From positions 310,001-374,000 of the forward strand of contig BOYI01000001.1 in the NCBI GenBank assembly GCA_019651435.1: a stretch of 64,000 nt of DNA, written 5' to 3'. Source of the DNA: Pelagibacteraceae bacterium (GTDB lineage Bacteria > Pseudomonadota > Alphaproteobacteria > HIMB59). This document shows, one piece after another, positions 49,552-58,982 of the stretch. A program made the position numbers and the translations under genes. Under the pieces are notes generated by a model. It searched no databases and was not told where the DNA came from. It saw nothing but the letters and a program-made list of their open reading frames with translations. Numbering within the stretch: the stretch's first letter is position 1; the number at the start of each line of letters is the position of its first letter.

Positions 49552-50442
49552 ATGGAAATTATCCCTTTTGATAAAAGAATTGGTTTCATTTGGTATAACG
49601 GCGAGTTCGTTGAATGGCAAAATGCAACTACTCATGTTTTAAATCATGGCCTTCATTATGCCAGTTGTGTATTTGAGGGGGTCAGAGTTTATGGTGAGAA
49701 AATCTATAAACTGGAACAACATACTGATCGATTATTCCACTCTGCTGAAAGAATGGGAATAAATATACCTTTCACTAAAGAGGAATTAAATAAAGCTCAA
49801 GAAGAAACAATTAGAAAAATGAATATAAAATATGGTTATATTCGTCCTGTTGTTTGGAGGGGCAGTGAAATGATGGCTGTATCTGCTCAAAAAAACAAAA
49901 TTAATGTGGCTATTGCTACTTGGGAGTGGCCTAGCTATTTTTCTAAAGAGGATCGTCTAAAAGGCATTTCTTTACAGTCCGCAATTTGGAAAAGACCTGC
50001 ACCAGATACAATACCGACGGATGCCAAGGCTGCCGGACTTTATATGATTTGTACCTTAAGTAAACATGAAGCAGAAAAAAATGGTTACACAGATGCGTTA
50101 ATGCTGGACTACAAAGGAAGAGTAGCAGAGTCAACAGGAGCAAATATTTTCTTTGTAATAGGAGGAGAGATTCATACTCCTATTCCTGATTGTTTTTTAA
50201 ATGGAATTACTCGACAAACAGTTATTGATCTAGCTAAACAACAGGGAATCAAAGTAGTTGAAAGAGAAATTTATCCTGATGAAATTAAAAATGCTGATGA
50301 GATATTCCTAACCGGTTCTGCTGTTGAGGTAACACCAGTAGGAAAAATTAATGATCAAACTTTTAAAGTAGGAGACATTACAAGTAAAATTTTAAACTCA
50401 TACATGAAAGAAGTTGACCCTAATTATCAAGAGTCTAGCTAA
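49552..50442 (+). CDS. ilvE: Branched-chain amino acid aminotransferase
   Basis: PLP transaminase for Leu, Ile and Val. From the ATG at 49552: MEIIPFDKRIGFIWYNGEFVEW, HVLNHGLHYASCVFEGVRVY, the PLP lysine in DAKAAGLYMICTLSKHEA, and RVAESTGANIFFV with FLTGSAVEVTPVG, all typical of class IV BCAT. About 296 residues, full length. A TTG at 49513 upstream extends the frame but lacks homology. It is divergent from the MarR gene and overlaps convergent moaE by 8 bases. Confidence 0.95.
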   Translation: MEIIPFDKRIGFIWYNGEFVEWQNATTHVLNHGLHYASCVFEGVRVYGEKIYKLEQHTDRLFHSAERMGINIPFTKEELNKAQEETIRKMNIKYGYIRPVVWRGSEMMAVSAQKNKINVAIATWEWPSYFSKEDRLKGISLQSAIWKRPAPDTIPTDAKAAGLYMICTLSKHEAEKNGYTDALMLDYKGRVAESTGANIFFVIGGEIHTPIPDCFLNGITRQTVIDLAKQQGIKVVEREIYPDEIKNADEIFLTGSAVEVTPVGKINDQTFKVGDITSKILNSYMKEVDPNYQESS

Positions 50443-50884
50443 TTACTTGGCCCCAAGATAAATACTTATCTAAATCTTTTTTTTTCTGATCAACAGGTTC
50501 CTTTTCTTTTCCTTTAATATGAAACTTCCATAAAGCTACATTCGCTTTTAAAGTATCAATTATATATTCACACGCTTCAATACAATCAGATCTATGAGGA
50601 GCAGAGGATATGACTAATACTATTTTCTCTGATATGCGAAGATCTCCAATTCGATGAATAATTGTACAGTCAGACAAATTCCATTTTTTGATAGAGTCTT
50701 CTTTGATTTTATTTAATTGACTGTAAGCTAAGTCCTCATAGCACTCTAAAAAAATACCATCAATATCATCATTTATATCCTGCCTTACAGTTCCTAAAAA
50801 AAAACTATATGCACCATTTTTTTTGGAGTGAATCTTTTTGAACTCTTCCTCAAGGTTAAAATCTTCTTTTGTGATTTTAATCAT
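50435..50884 (-). CDS. moaE: Molybdopterin synthase catalytic subunit
   Basis: Transfers sulfur from MoaD thiocarboxylate onto precursor Z. 149 residues with GAYSFFLGTVRQDINDD, FLECYEDLAYSQL, TIIHRIGDLRISEKIVLVISSAPHR (the HRxG loop) and LKANVALWKFHIKGKEKE, near the catalytic Lys region. It begins at 50884, sharing one base with the moaD stop, so moaD-moaE are coupled. Confidence 0.92.
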   Translation of the reverse strand: MIKITKEDFNLEEEFKKIHSKKNGAYSFFLGTVRQDINDDIDGIFLECYEDLAYSQLNKIKEDSIKKWNLSDCTIIHRIGDLRISEKIVLVISSAPHRSDCIEACEYIIDTLKANVALWKFHIKGKEKEPVDQKKKDLDKYLSWGQVIS

Positions 50885-51138
50885 TATCCTCCTGTTACTG
50901 GAGGAAGTAAGGCTATTTCATCCCCATCATTTATTAGAATATTTTCATTGGTTATTTCTTTTAAATTAAGAAAAAATTTAATACTGCTGTCTTTAAAAAT
51001 TTCATCAAAAAAAGAGTTTTGATTAATTAATTCATTTTTGAGTTTTGAAAATGTCATTTCATCTGAAAATTCAAATAATTCATGGCTTTTTTGAATTTTC
51101 ACTCTTACCCAAGAGAAATACTTAATTGTAACTTTCAA
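50884..51138 (-). CDS. moaD: Molybdopterin synthase sulfur carrier subunit
   Basis: Ubiquitin-like sulfur carrier of 84 residues: KYFSWVRVKIQKS at the start, NLKEITNENILINDGDEIALLPPVTGG at the end, finishing in the required Gly-Gly that is thiocarboxylated. It overlaps pgsA by 4 bases upstream and moaE downstream, giving the order pgsA-moaD-moaE, often with uvrC before it, as in many alphaproteobacteria. Confidence 0.94.
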   Translation of the reverse strand: MKVTIKYFSWVRVKIQKSHELFEFSDEMTFSKLKNELINQNSFFDEIFKDSSIKFFLNLKEITNENILINDGDEIALLPPVTGG

Positions 51139-51688
51139 ATATGTTTTAAACCTTTAACCATGTAATTGTAGCCAGACAGTAAGGTAATTATAGCTGCAAT
51201 CCATAAAGTAATTAAACCAATATTCCAAAGCAAATCATTTAATTCAAATCCAAGACTAATAATCAAAATTGATAAACTAACCATTTGAAAAGTTGTTTTA
51301 TATTTGGCCAGTTTGCTAACGGGCATATCTGTATTTAATTTTGCTAAAAATTCTCTAAGTCCCGAAATAGCAATTTCTCTGAGTAAAATAATTATTGCAG
51401 GCACAACATGTATATTTGAGATAACACCTGTATCCACCAAGACAACAATTACTGAAGCTATTAAAAGCTTATCTGCAATTGGGTCTAATAGAGTCCTAGT
51501 TTTGATGACTGATTTAAAGTTCTAGCTAAATATCCATCAAAATAATCTGAAACAGAAGATACAATAAAAAGCAAACCTGCAATCAATACGATGTTAGGAT
51601 TTTCTGAAAAAAGTAGGTATAGAATTATAGGTATCAGAAAAATTCTGATAAATGTAATGATATTAGGTATAGTATAGATTTTAGCCAT
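51135..51688 (-). CDS. pgsA: CDP-diacylglycerol-glycerol-3-phosphate 3-phosphatidyltransferase, one frameshift
   Basis: Makes phosphatidylglycerol phosphate in the inner membrane. The first part reads MAKIYTIPNIITFIRIFLIPIILYLLF and SDYFDGYLARTLNQSSKLG. A base is missing at about 51496; the next frame then gives TLLDPIADKLL, completing the CDP-alcohol phosphotransferase motif D-G-x2-A-R...G-x3-D-x3-D. The rest runs to 51135 with about four helices. Corrected length is about 184 residues. Its ATG overlaps the reconstructed uvrC stop (ATGGCTAA). It is essential in most bacteria, so sequencing error is the likely cause. Confidence 0.9.
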
Positions 51689-53483
51689 TAATTTTATCTA
51701 ATATATCCTGAATATTTTTTGAATTTAAACCTTTTATTTGACTTTATTCTTCTTTAGAAGCTTGCTTAAGATTTTGAACATTCCCAAAAAAATTAATTAC
51801 TCTCATTTTTTTAACTTTTCCAATACCAGAGATGTCATCAAGGAAACTTGTCTTCATGCATCAGACATTCGTTTTAAACTATTTTTCTTAGATATATTAT
51901 GCGCTTTATCTCGCATTTTTTGAATAAAGCCCTCTATTTGAGGATTCTCTTTTAAGGATAAATTTTTTTGCTGAAGAGTATGGTACCGATCAAAGCGAAA
52001 ATCTCTTTTATGACCTTTAGTGACACCTAATAGGAAAATATCCTCTGAAATCCCATGTTTCTGGAGAGCTTCCATGCAGATTTTGAGGTAGGGAATTCCG
52101 CCATCGATAATTATGACGTCTGGTATGATTTTATCATCTTTAGAGAATCGCGAGTCAAAAACTTTTCTCATTAAATCTGCATCACCAAATTTTTTTAAAT
52201 CATAATCTTTAAATTTATAAGTTCTTGAGTCTTTTATGCTAAAACCATCTGAATTAAAGACTACATAAGAAGCTACTGCATAATTATTTCCAAAAAAGCT
52301 ATTGTCGTAAGCTTCTATTCTTTCAATAGGATTTTTGATTTGGAAGCGATTTCTTAACAAATCTAAGATTTCATTATTTGTATTATACTTTTGTTTTTGA
52401 AGTAATACTTCTTTGTCATTCTTTTTCTTAGTGAGATTAGAAATTTGTCTAATTCCTGGTAATGAGTTATTTTTTAAAAATATTTCAATTTGATAATTTT
52501 CTTTCATTATCGATTTGAGCTGGTCATATCCATTGATTTTTTTTGATAGAATGATTTTCTTTGGTCTAAAACTTTTAATATAGAACTGTATTAAAAGAGA
52601 GGAGATATCTAAATCCTCTTCAATTTTTTCTGAAAAATAAATCAAGTTCCCACCTAAATAACGACCATACCTTACAAATCCAATAAAAATAGAGAGGTAA
52701 TCTTTGTTGTTAATATGAACATAGTCATAGTTTGTATCTTGACTGCTAATTTTTATCTCTTCTCTTATTATGTAGTTTAAAGATTGGAGGCTATCCCTCA
52801 TTTCAGCAGCTTTTTCATAATTTTGATTTTGACTAAAAACTAACATTTGTTTTTCAAGTTTATTAAAAATTCCTTTTTGGTTTCCTTGAAAAAATTTTAG
52901 CGTGTCATTTACTTGTGAGTCATATTCTTTTTTTGAAACTTTATTTACACATGGTGCAGTGCATTGTTTAAGATCAAAGAGTAAGCAGGGTCGCTTTCTA
53001 TTTTTAAATTCAAGGTCTGTGCAACTTCTTAATTTGAAAGATTTCTGGAGTATTTTAATAACTTTGTCAGTCTTCAGTGCAGAAGTGAAAGGGCCAAATA
53101 CTCTATCATCTTTACGAAAATCATTCCTAAAGCGAGTTAATCTTGGAAATTGATCGTTTGTAATTTTGATTAACGGAAAGCTTTTGTCATCTTTTAGTCT
53201 AATGTTATATCTTGGTGAAAACTTTTTGATTAGTAGTTGCTTCTAACAGGAGCGCATTCCTCTCAGACTCAGTTAATTCAAAGTCAATATTGATAGTTTG
53301 GGATACCATCTTTTGAAGTCTTCTAGGGAGTTTGGGTAAATTCCCATAATTAGAGAGTCTTCTTTTAATATTGATAGCTTTTCCAATATAAATCGGGATA
53401 TCTTTTTTATTTTTAAATAAATAAACTCCTGAGGATTGTGGGGCTTCTTTAATCCTCTTTTTTACTACGTCTAAACCTAGCAT
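51681..53483 (-). CDS. uvrC: Excinuclease ABC subunit C, two frameshifts and one in-frame stop
   Basis: Dual-incision endonuclease of nucleotide excision repair. The N-terminal GIY-YIG domain reads SSGVYLFKNKKDIPIYIGKAINIKRRL; after a break near 53228 the frame continues LIKKFSPRYNIRLKDDKSFP, RPCLLFDLKQCTAPC, the UVR motif NYEKAAEMRDSL, and the RNase H-like half with IEAYDNSF and DVIIIDGG. A missing base near 51858 leads into LDDISGIGKVKK, the helix-hairpin-helix. A TAA at 51744-51746 then interrupts where TTA (Leu) is expected, yet 20 more coding residues follow in the same frame to a TAA overlapping the pgsA start. Corrected length is about 600. Confidence 0.88.
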
Positions 53484-53500
53484 ATAAATATCTTACTTAA

Positions 53501-53527
53501 CTTGTGGAAATCACAAGATAAATCTTG
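53501..53527. promoter_or_regulatory. Two overlapping inverted repeats between divergent uvrC and ald
   Basis: CTTGTG (53501-53506) pairs with CACAAG (53512-53517), and CAAGAT (53514-53519) pairs with ATCTTG (53522-53527). They lie in the 79-base divergent promoter region, 36 bases before the ald ATG. Such nested symmetry is typical of an operator; Lrp/AsnC proteins often control ald, but the regulator here is unknown. Confidence 0.45.
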
Positions 53528-53562
53528 ATATCATTTTACATAAAAAAAAATATATTTCTCAT

Positions 53563-54672
53563 ATGCTAATTGGCGTACCCAAAGAAATTAAAAATAATGA
53601 ATTTAGAATTGGCCTAACTCCCAAAAGCACCCAAGTATTAACTCAACAAAATCATGAAGTTCACGTTGAAAAAAGTGCAGGTTTAGGATCTGGATTTACT
53701 GATGAGGACTATCTAAATGCTGGAGCAAAAATAATTGAGAAATCTCAGGACTTATTTTCAAATTGTGAATTAATTATAAAAGTAAAAGAACCTCAAACTA
53801 TTGAGACACAACAGCTTCAGCCAAATCAAATTCTTTTTACTTACTTACATCTTGCCTCTTCTCAAAAATTAACTCAAGAATTGATCAATAGTAAATGTAT
53901 TTCAATCGCTTATGAGACTATCACTAGCGATACCCAAGGCCTTCCATTACTGACACCGATGAGCGAGGTGGCCGGTAGATTATCTATTCAGGCTGGCGCT
54001 CGATGTCTTGAAAAAAATCAAGGAGGGTTAGGAATACTATTAAGTGGATCTAGCTATAGTAATCCTGCTCAAACTCTTATAATTGGAGGTGGTGTTGTTG
54101 GTTATAATGCAGCTCTTATTGCTAATGGTATGCAGTCTAAAATTACAATTTTAGAAAAATCAGAAAAAAGAATTGAAGTTTTAAAGAAAGAATTTCCTAA
54201 AGCTGAAATACTTAATATTGACCAAATAAATTTGGAAACAATTATTTCAAGATTTGATTTGGTTATTGGAGCTGTACTGATACCAGGTTCTCAAGCTCCT
54301 AAAATTTTACAAAAGAAACATTTAGGCTTAATGAAACCCGGGTCTGTGGTAGTGGATGTTGCAATTGATCAAGGGGGTTGTTTTGAGACGAGTAGGGCCA
54401 CTACACATGAAAATCCAACATACATCGTAGATGATGTTATTCATTATTGTGTAGCTAATATGCCTGGTGCCGTACCAAGGACATCTACGATTTCCTTAAA
54501 TACCGCTACTCTTCCTTATATTGAATCTATTGCAAATAATGGTCTGTCTGAATTCCTAAAAAGCTCTAACCACCACCTCAATGGTCTCAATACCTTTAAA
54601 GGCCACCTAACTTATAAGCCAGTCGCAGAGTTATTTGATATCCCTTTTATGGATCCAAAAGATCTTGTTTGA
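53563..54672 (+). CDS. ald: Alanine dehydrogenase
   Basis: NAD-dependent enzyme interconverting alanine with pyruvate and ammonia. 369 residues, full length: IGVPKEIKNNEFRIGLTP at the N-terminus, LIIKVKEPQ (catalytic Lys), TPMSEVAGRLSIQAGA, and the NAD loop IGGGVVGYNAA. VVDVAIDQGGCFETSR and NMPGAVPRTST complete the signature. It is divergent from uvrC, with inverted repeats in between, and its TGA overlaps the TTG start of selO. Confidence 0.96.
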   Translation: MLIGVPKEIKNNEFRIGLTPKSTQVLTQQNHEVHVEKSAGLGSGFTDEDYLNAGAKIIEKSQDLFSNCELIIKVKEPQTIETQQLQPNQILFTYLHLASSQKLTQELINSKCISIAYETITSDTQGLPLLTPMSEVAGRLSIQAGARCLEKNQGGLGILLSGSSYSNPAQTLIIGGGVVGYNAALIANGMQSKITILEKSEKRIEVLKKEFPKAEILNIDQINLETIISRFDLVIGAVLIPGSQAPKILQKKHLGLMKPGSVVVDVAIDQGGCFETSRATTHENPTYIVDDVIHYCVANMPGAVPRTSTISLNTATLPYIESIANNGLSEFLKSSNHHLNGLNTFKGHLTYKPVAELFDIPFMDPKDLV

Positions 54673-56055
54673 GTGATCTGAGCGAATTTAAACTAATTTC
54701 ACCGTATACTTTTCTTAACGACAAGTTTTACGATGAAGTGGGTCCAGCAAAATTTCCAAAACTTATTACGAGATATCGAAACCCTTACTTTGAGGAATTT
54801 GCAAATCTAAATAATGAGCAATGGATTAATCTTTTTGGAAAATTCGAAAGTCCCATACTTCCAAAGATTAAAAATATCGCAATGCGATATCACGGTCATC
54901 AATTTCAAGTTTATAACCCAGATATTGGGGATGGAAGAGGTTTTACTATTGCTCAATTTTATAAAAATAATGAATTGTATGACTTGGGAACCAAAGGAAG
55001 TGGAGTAACACCTTATTCAAGGAGCGGCGATGGTAGATTAACTTTAAAAGGAGGTGTCAGAGAGGTTTTATGTTCAAATTATTTAGATGCCCTAGGTGTT
55101 AATACTTCTAAATCATTATCATTAATTGAAACCGGAGAACATTTAAGTCGAAATGATGAACCATCACCCACTCGTTCTTCTGTATTAGTGCGTGTTTCTC
55201 ATTCTCATTTGAGAATTGGAACCTTTCAATATCATGCATTTCACCAAGATACTCAGAGTATAAAATTATTAACAAATATGATTGGAAAAATATTACTTCA
55301 ATCTCAATGATCAAAATAATCAACCCATTAAAATTTTCTCTGAAGTAGTTCAGCGATGTGCCACCTTAGCTGCATCCTATAATGTTTATGGTTTTGTCCA
55401 TGGGTTCTTAATACTGACAATATTAATATTACGGGTGAGAGCTTTGACTATGGTCCATACAGGTTTTTAGAAAAATATGAACCAAACAAAACAGCGGCAT
55501 ATTTTGATCGCTTTGGACTTTATCGTTTTTCAAAACAAGCTGATGCAATTTTTGGAATGTTCAGCAATTAGCTTCAATTTTTACCTTAATGGTCAATAAA
55601 GAAATCTTGATAGAAGAAATAAAAAAATTTGTAGATCTCTACAATCAGGAGGTATTGAGGTTATTTTTTAAAAGACTGATGATTAAACCAAATTCAGATT
55701 CTGCTAAAAACAATGAAATACTTAATGCTTTTTATCAAATATTGAGTGACCAAGAATTCTTTTCGAAGAGGTTTACTATGACTTAAGAGGTGGGTTAGCA
55801 AAAATTAAAAATCGAAAAGATTTAATTCAAAAATATCAAAAATATCAATTAGAGAAAATCTTTCAAAATCATGATCCTATTAATGAAATTAATTTAAATA
55901 ATTTAAATCTAATTCCCTATGAAACCTTACATTACAATGAAATCGAAAAAATATGGGAAGCTATAGATAAAAATGATGACTGGTCATTGTTTAATAATAA
56001 AATCGATAGTATAAGTAAATTAAAAGAGGCAAATATCATAAATGGATTGGGATAA
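54669..56055 (+). CDS. selO: Protein adenylyltransferase SelO (YdiU/UPF0061), four frameshifts
   Basis: Pseudokinase-fold enzyme that AMPylates proteins in redox stress. Reading pieces in order: [54 protein letters not shown], then after about 55308 [10 protein letters not shown] and [15 protein letters not shown]; after 55408 [21 protein letters not shown]; after 55565 [16 protein letters not shown]; after 55770 [14 protein letters not shown], ending at 56055. At least three of the four breaks are cured by one added base (G or T). Corrected length is about 463 residues, normal for bacteria. The TTG start at 54669 overlaps ald. The 3' end overlaps the LysR gene by 14 bases. SelO is dispensable elsewhere, so true decay is less excluded here than for coxA. 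Confidence 0.82.
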
Positions 56056-56927
56056 ACTAAAAATATTTCACAATGTTGCTCTGGATTTAAATATTTCAGA
56101 GGCTGCTCATAAGATGAATATTAGCCATTCTTCTATTAGCAGACAAATTAGTGCCTTAGAGCGAGAGTTAAAAGTTTCTTTATTTAAACGTCATGCAAGG
56201 GGGCTTACATTAACAGAGCAAGGCAAAATATTGTTTAAAACTGCTCATGATATTTTTGGAAAGATAGCTTTAACTGAAGCTCAACTTACGGAGTCAAAAG
56301 AAAAACCAACGGGTCCTCTACCATTGCTGCAACGTAGCATTCGGCACTACATGGTTAGCTCCAAGAATAGTCAAATTCACTAATTCATATCCTGATATTG
56401 ATGTTTCAATTAGAATTGAAAATAAATACACAGACTTGTCTCAAGGTGAGGCTGATGTGGCCTTAAGATTAAGAGAACCTACGCAAGTAGACCTTATAAG
56501 ATTTCCTTTATATAAATTTCAATTTAAAATTTACTCTTCTCCCGAATACATTGAAAAATTTGGTATTCCTAAAGATGTAAGTGAATTACATAAGCATAAA
56601 ATTATTGCTTTTGGTCATGATGTAGAACCCTCAATTCCAGATGTTAATTGTATATTGGATTTAATCCCAAAAAATAAAAAGGTTAAAACTATGTTTATCT
56701 CAAATATGTATGGAGTAATGCGTGCTATAGGAGGGGGTGCTGGCATAGGAGCCCTTCCAGAATATATGAGAATCTCTAGTAATAATTTAGTTCCCATTCT
56801 TCCTGATGCTAAGACACCAAAAGCAGTAATTTATTTTACTTATCCGCCTGAACTCAAAGGATCAAAAAAAATTGAAGCTTTGAGAGATTTTCTTGTGAGA
56901 GAAGTTAATAAAGAGAAAAAAGATTAA
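56042..56927 (+). CDS. LysR-family transcriptional regulator, frameshifted
   Basis: About 296 residues. The N-terminal helix-turn-helix reads [39 protein letters not shown] and LFKRHARGLTLTEQG, a classic LysR head followed by a linker helix. Two bases are missing near 56320-56335 (an A and a G); with them the sequence reads GPLTIAATVAFGTTWLAPRIVKF, the start of the effector domain, which continues ADVALRLREPTQ to the end. Target genes and ligand are unknown; selO, overlapped by 14 bases, may be in the same unit. The stop overlaps that of the convergent zf-CHCC gene. Confidence 0.83.
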
Positions 56928-57097
56928 TCTTTTTTGATAAACTTTTTATTACAATAATTGCAAACAACTTCCTTATTTTTATCTATTTTGAAATAAACAG
57001 CGGGATGGCCTAAATCACCAGTTCCCCCATCACACATCACTTTATCTGTCGATGGAGCTACAATTTCAATCTGCTGTTCTTGTTTTTCTTGCATCAT
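56924..57097 (-). CDS. Zinc-finger CHCC-type small protein (NDUFS6-like)
   Basis: A 57-residue protein with the zf-CHCC pattern: Cys22 in VMCDGGTG, GHPAVYFKI (His31), and CNYCNKKF (Cys46, Cys49). This domain corresponds to the C-terminal part of the complex I subunit NDUFS6; in alphaproteobacteria it is a short separate gene. A complex I role here is inference. The ATG overlaps the htpG stop (ATGA), so it is translated with htpG. At the other end its TAA and the LysR TAA share the palindrome GATTAATC. Confidence 0.8.
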   Translation of the reverse strand: MMQEKQEQQIEIVAPSTDKVMCDGGTGDLGHPAVYFKIDKNKEVVCNYCNKKFIKKD

Positions 57098-58956
57098 AAG
57101 GAAACTAATTCTGCGATAAGATTAGTATATTTTTTAGGATCATCAAGGTTTTCCCCCTCCATTAATTTTGCATGATCATAAAGAATTTCACTAAATTTAT
57201 CTTTTGAGTTTTTATCTAAGGACATGACTTTTGAAACAAGACTGTGGTTTATATTGATTTCAAGTATTCTTTTCTCATCTGAAATTGTTTGGTTATTTGC
57301 AGCCATTAGTTTTTTTAAATGCATATCCATATCGTTTTCATCAGCTACTAAACATGAAGCACTAGTTGTTAATCTTTTAGATACCTTCACATCTTTAACC
57401 TTGTCTTTTAAATGATCTTTTAGATAGGAGATAAAATCTTTGTTCTCTTTTGGTTGTTCGCTCTCTTTTTTATCATCTTTACTGTCCTCTAGATCTACTT
57501 CTCCCTTTGTAATAGATGTAAAATCGTATTCTTTGAATTTCATCTTCATAGGCATCCAGAACTCATCCACAGGATCAGTAATCAAAAGAACATTAATCTT
57601 TTTATTTTTGAATAGCTCCATTTGAGGGCTGTTCAGTAAGTTTTCTTTATTTTCACCTGAGATATAATAAATTTTCTTTTTATCATTCGCATAATCATTG
57701 ATGTATTGGTCTAGGGTGATCATTTCATCCTTTTCAGAACAATGAAAAATTGAAAAATCAAAAATCTGATCATGAAAATCATTGAATTCATACAAACCCT
57801 CCTTGATAACAGGGCCAAAGTTTTTCCAAAAAGCTAAAAATTCTTCAGGTTTTTTCTTCTTAAGTTCGGATAGTTCTTTGAGTATTCTTTTCGTGATAGC
57901 AGTAGATATCTTATTTATCACGGCATTATTTTGTAATATCTCTCTTGAAATATTGAGACTTAGATCCTCCGTATCGACTACTCCTGGAATAAAACGAAGC
58001 CATGCAGGAATCAGGGAGTCTAGTTTGTCAGAGATAAATACCTTATTCACATAGAGTTTTAATTTATTTTTTCTATCAGGATGGTAGAGATCTTGTGGTT
58101 GAGATTTTGGAAGATATAAAAGAGCTGTGTAATTCACAACACCTTCTGCTTTAAAATGAATTGTTTGTAAAGGTTCATCATAATAGGTCGATGTTTGATT
58201 AAAAAATGACTTATATTCGTCTTCTTTAATTTTAGTTTTATCTTTGAGCCATATAGCTTCTGCTGAATTTACCTGTTCCTCTTTTTCCTCTTTGTCTTTT
58301 TTTTCTTTTTTATCTTCTTCAGAGGTAACAAAAATAGGAAATGGAACAAAATCTGAATATTTTTTAACTATTTCTTCAATTCTATATTTACTTAAAAACT
58401 CATCCTCATCTTTTTTGATAGATAGAGTGATTTCTGTTCCAGACATATTAAATTCTGTTGGCTCAATAGAAAAAGTACCTTTGCCATCAGATGTCCACAA
58501 GAAGCTAGAAGAGGAGTCATATTTTTTCGATCTTACTACAACTTGATCGGAAACCATAAACGATGAATAAAAACCTACACCAAATTTACCTATTTGATTA
58601 ATGTCACCTTTTTTATCGCCTAATTTTTTAATAAAATCTTCAGTCCCTGATTTTGCAATAGTTCCAAGGTTGGCTTGCATGTCATTCTCATCCATGCCGA
58701 TACCATTATCTTGAATTGTAATCGTCTTATTTTTTTCGTTTACGTGAATTCTAATCTCAAACTTATCTGTTTTTTTGACATTGGTATCAGTTTGACTAAC
58801 ATAACGTAATTTTTCACATGCATCTGATGCATTTGAAATTAATTCTCTTAAAAAAATCTCTTTTTCTGTGTAAAGAGAATTTGCAACAATATCTAGAAGT
58901 TTGGATACTTCTGTTTCAAATTTTACTGTTTTCTTTTCCGCTTGTTGTTTAGTCAT
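57094..58956 (-). CDS. htpG: Chaperone HtpG (Hsp90)
   Basis: Cytosolic ATP-dependent chaperone. 620 residues: GHKL ATPase motifs ELISNASDACEKL, IQDNGIGM and GKFGVGFYSSFMV; the charged linker KEEDKKEKKDKEEKEEQ-like region near 215-235 is longer and more Lys/Glu-rich than in E. coli; middle domain with LYVNKVFI and LNISREILQ; the C-terminal dimer domain is present. Full length, no break. It is divergent from the M17 gene with 26 bases between the starts, so the promoters overlap. No obvious heat-shock promoter was identified. Confidence 0.96.
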   Translation of the reverse strand: MTKQQAEKKTVKFETEVSKLLDIVANSLYTEKEIFLRELISNASDACEKLRYVSQTDTNVKKTDKFEIRIHVNEKNKTITIQDNGIGMDENDMQANLGTIAKSGTEDFIKKLGDKKGDINQIGKFGVGFYSSFMVSDQVVVRSKKYDSSSSFLWTSDGKGTFSIEPTEFNMSGTEITLSIKKDEDEFLSKYRIEEIVKKYSDFVPFPIFVTSEEDKKEKKDKEEKEEQVNSAEAIWLKDKTKIKEDEYKSFFNQTSTYYDEPLQTIHFKAEGVVNYTALLYLPKSQPQDLYHPDRKNKLKLYVNKVFISDKLDSLIPAWLRFIPGVVDTEDLSLNISREILQNNAVINKISTAITKRILKELSELKKKKPEEFLAFWKNFGPVIKEGLYEFNDFHDQIFDFSIFHCSEKDEMITLDQYINDYANDKKKIYYISGENKENLLNSPQMELFKNKKINVLLITDPVDEFWMPMKMKFKEYDFTSITKGEVDLEDSKDDKKESEQPKENKDFISYLKDHLKDKVKDVKVSKRLTTSASCLVADENDMDMHLKKLMAANNQTISDEKRILEININHSLVSKVMSLDKNSKDKFSEILYDHAKLMEGENLDDPKKYTNLIAELVSL

Positions 58957-58982
58957 TTTTTTCTAATATCCTTTTATATCGA

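Noticed and set aside
52902-53153. An 83-codon plus-strand frame in the middle of uvrC
   Set aside because: The minus strand reads as uninterrupted UvrC sequence through this region, including the LKQCTAPC segment.
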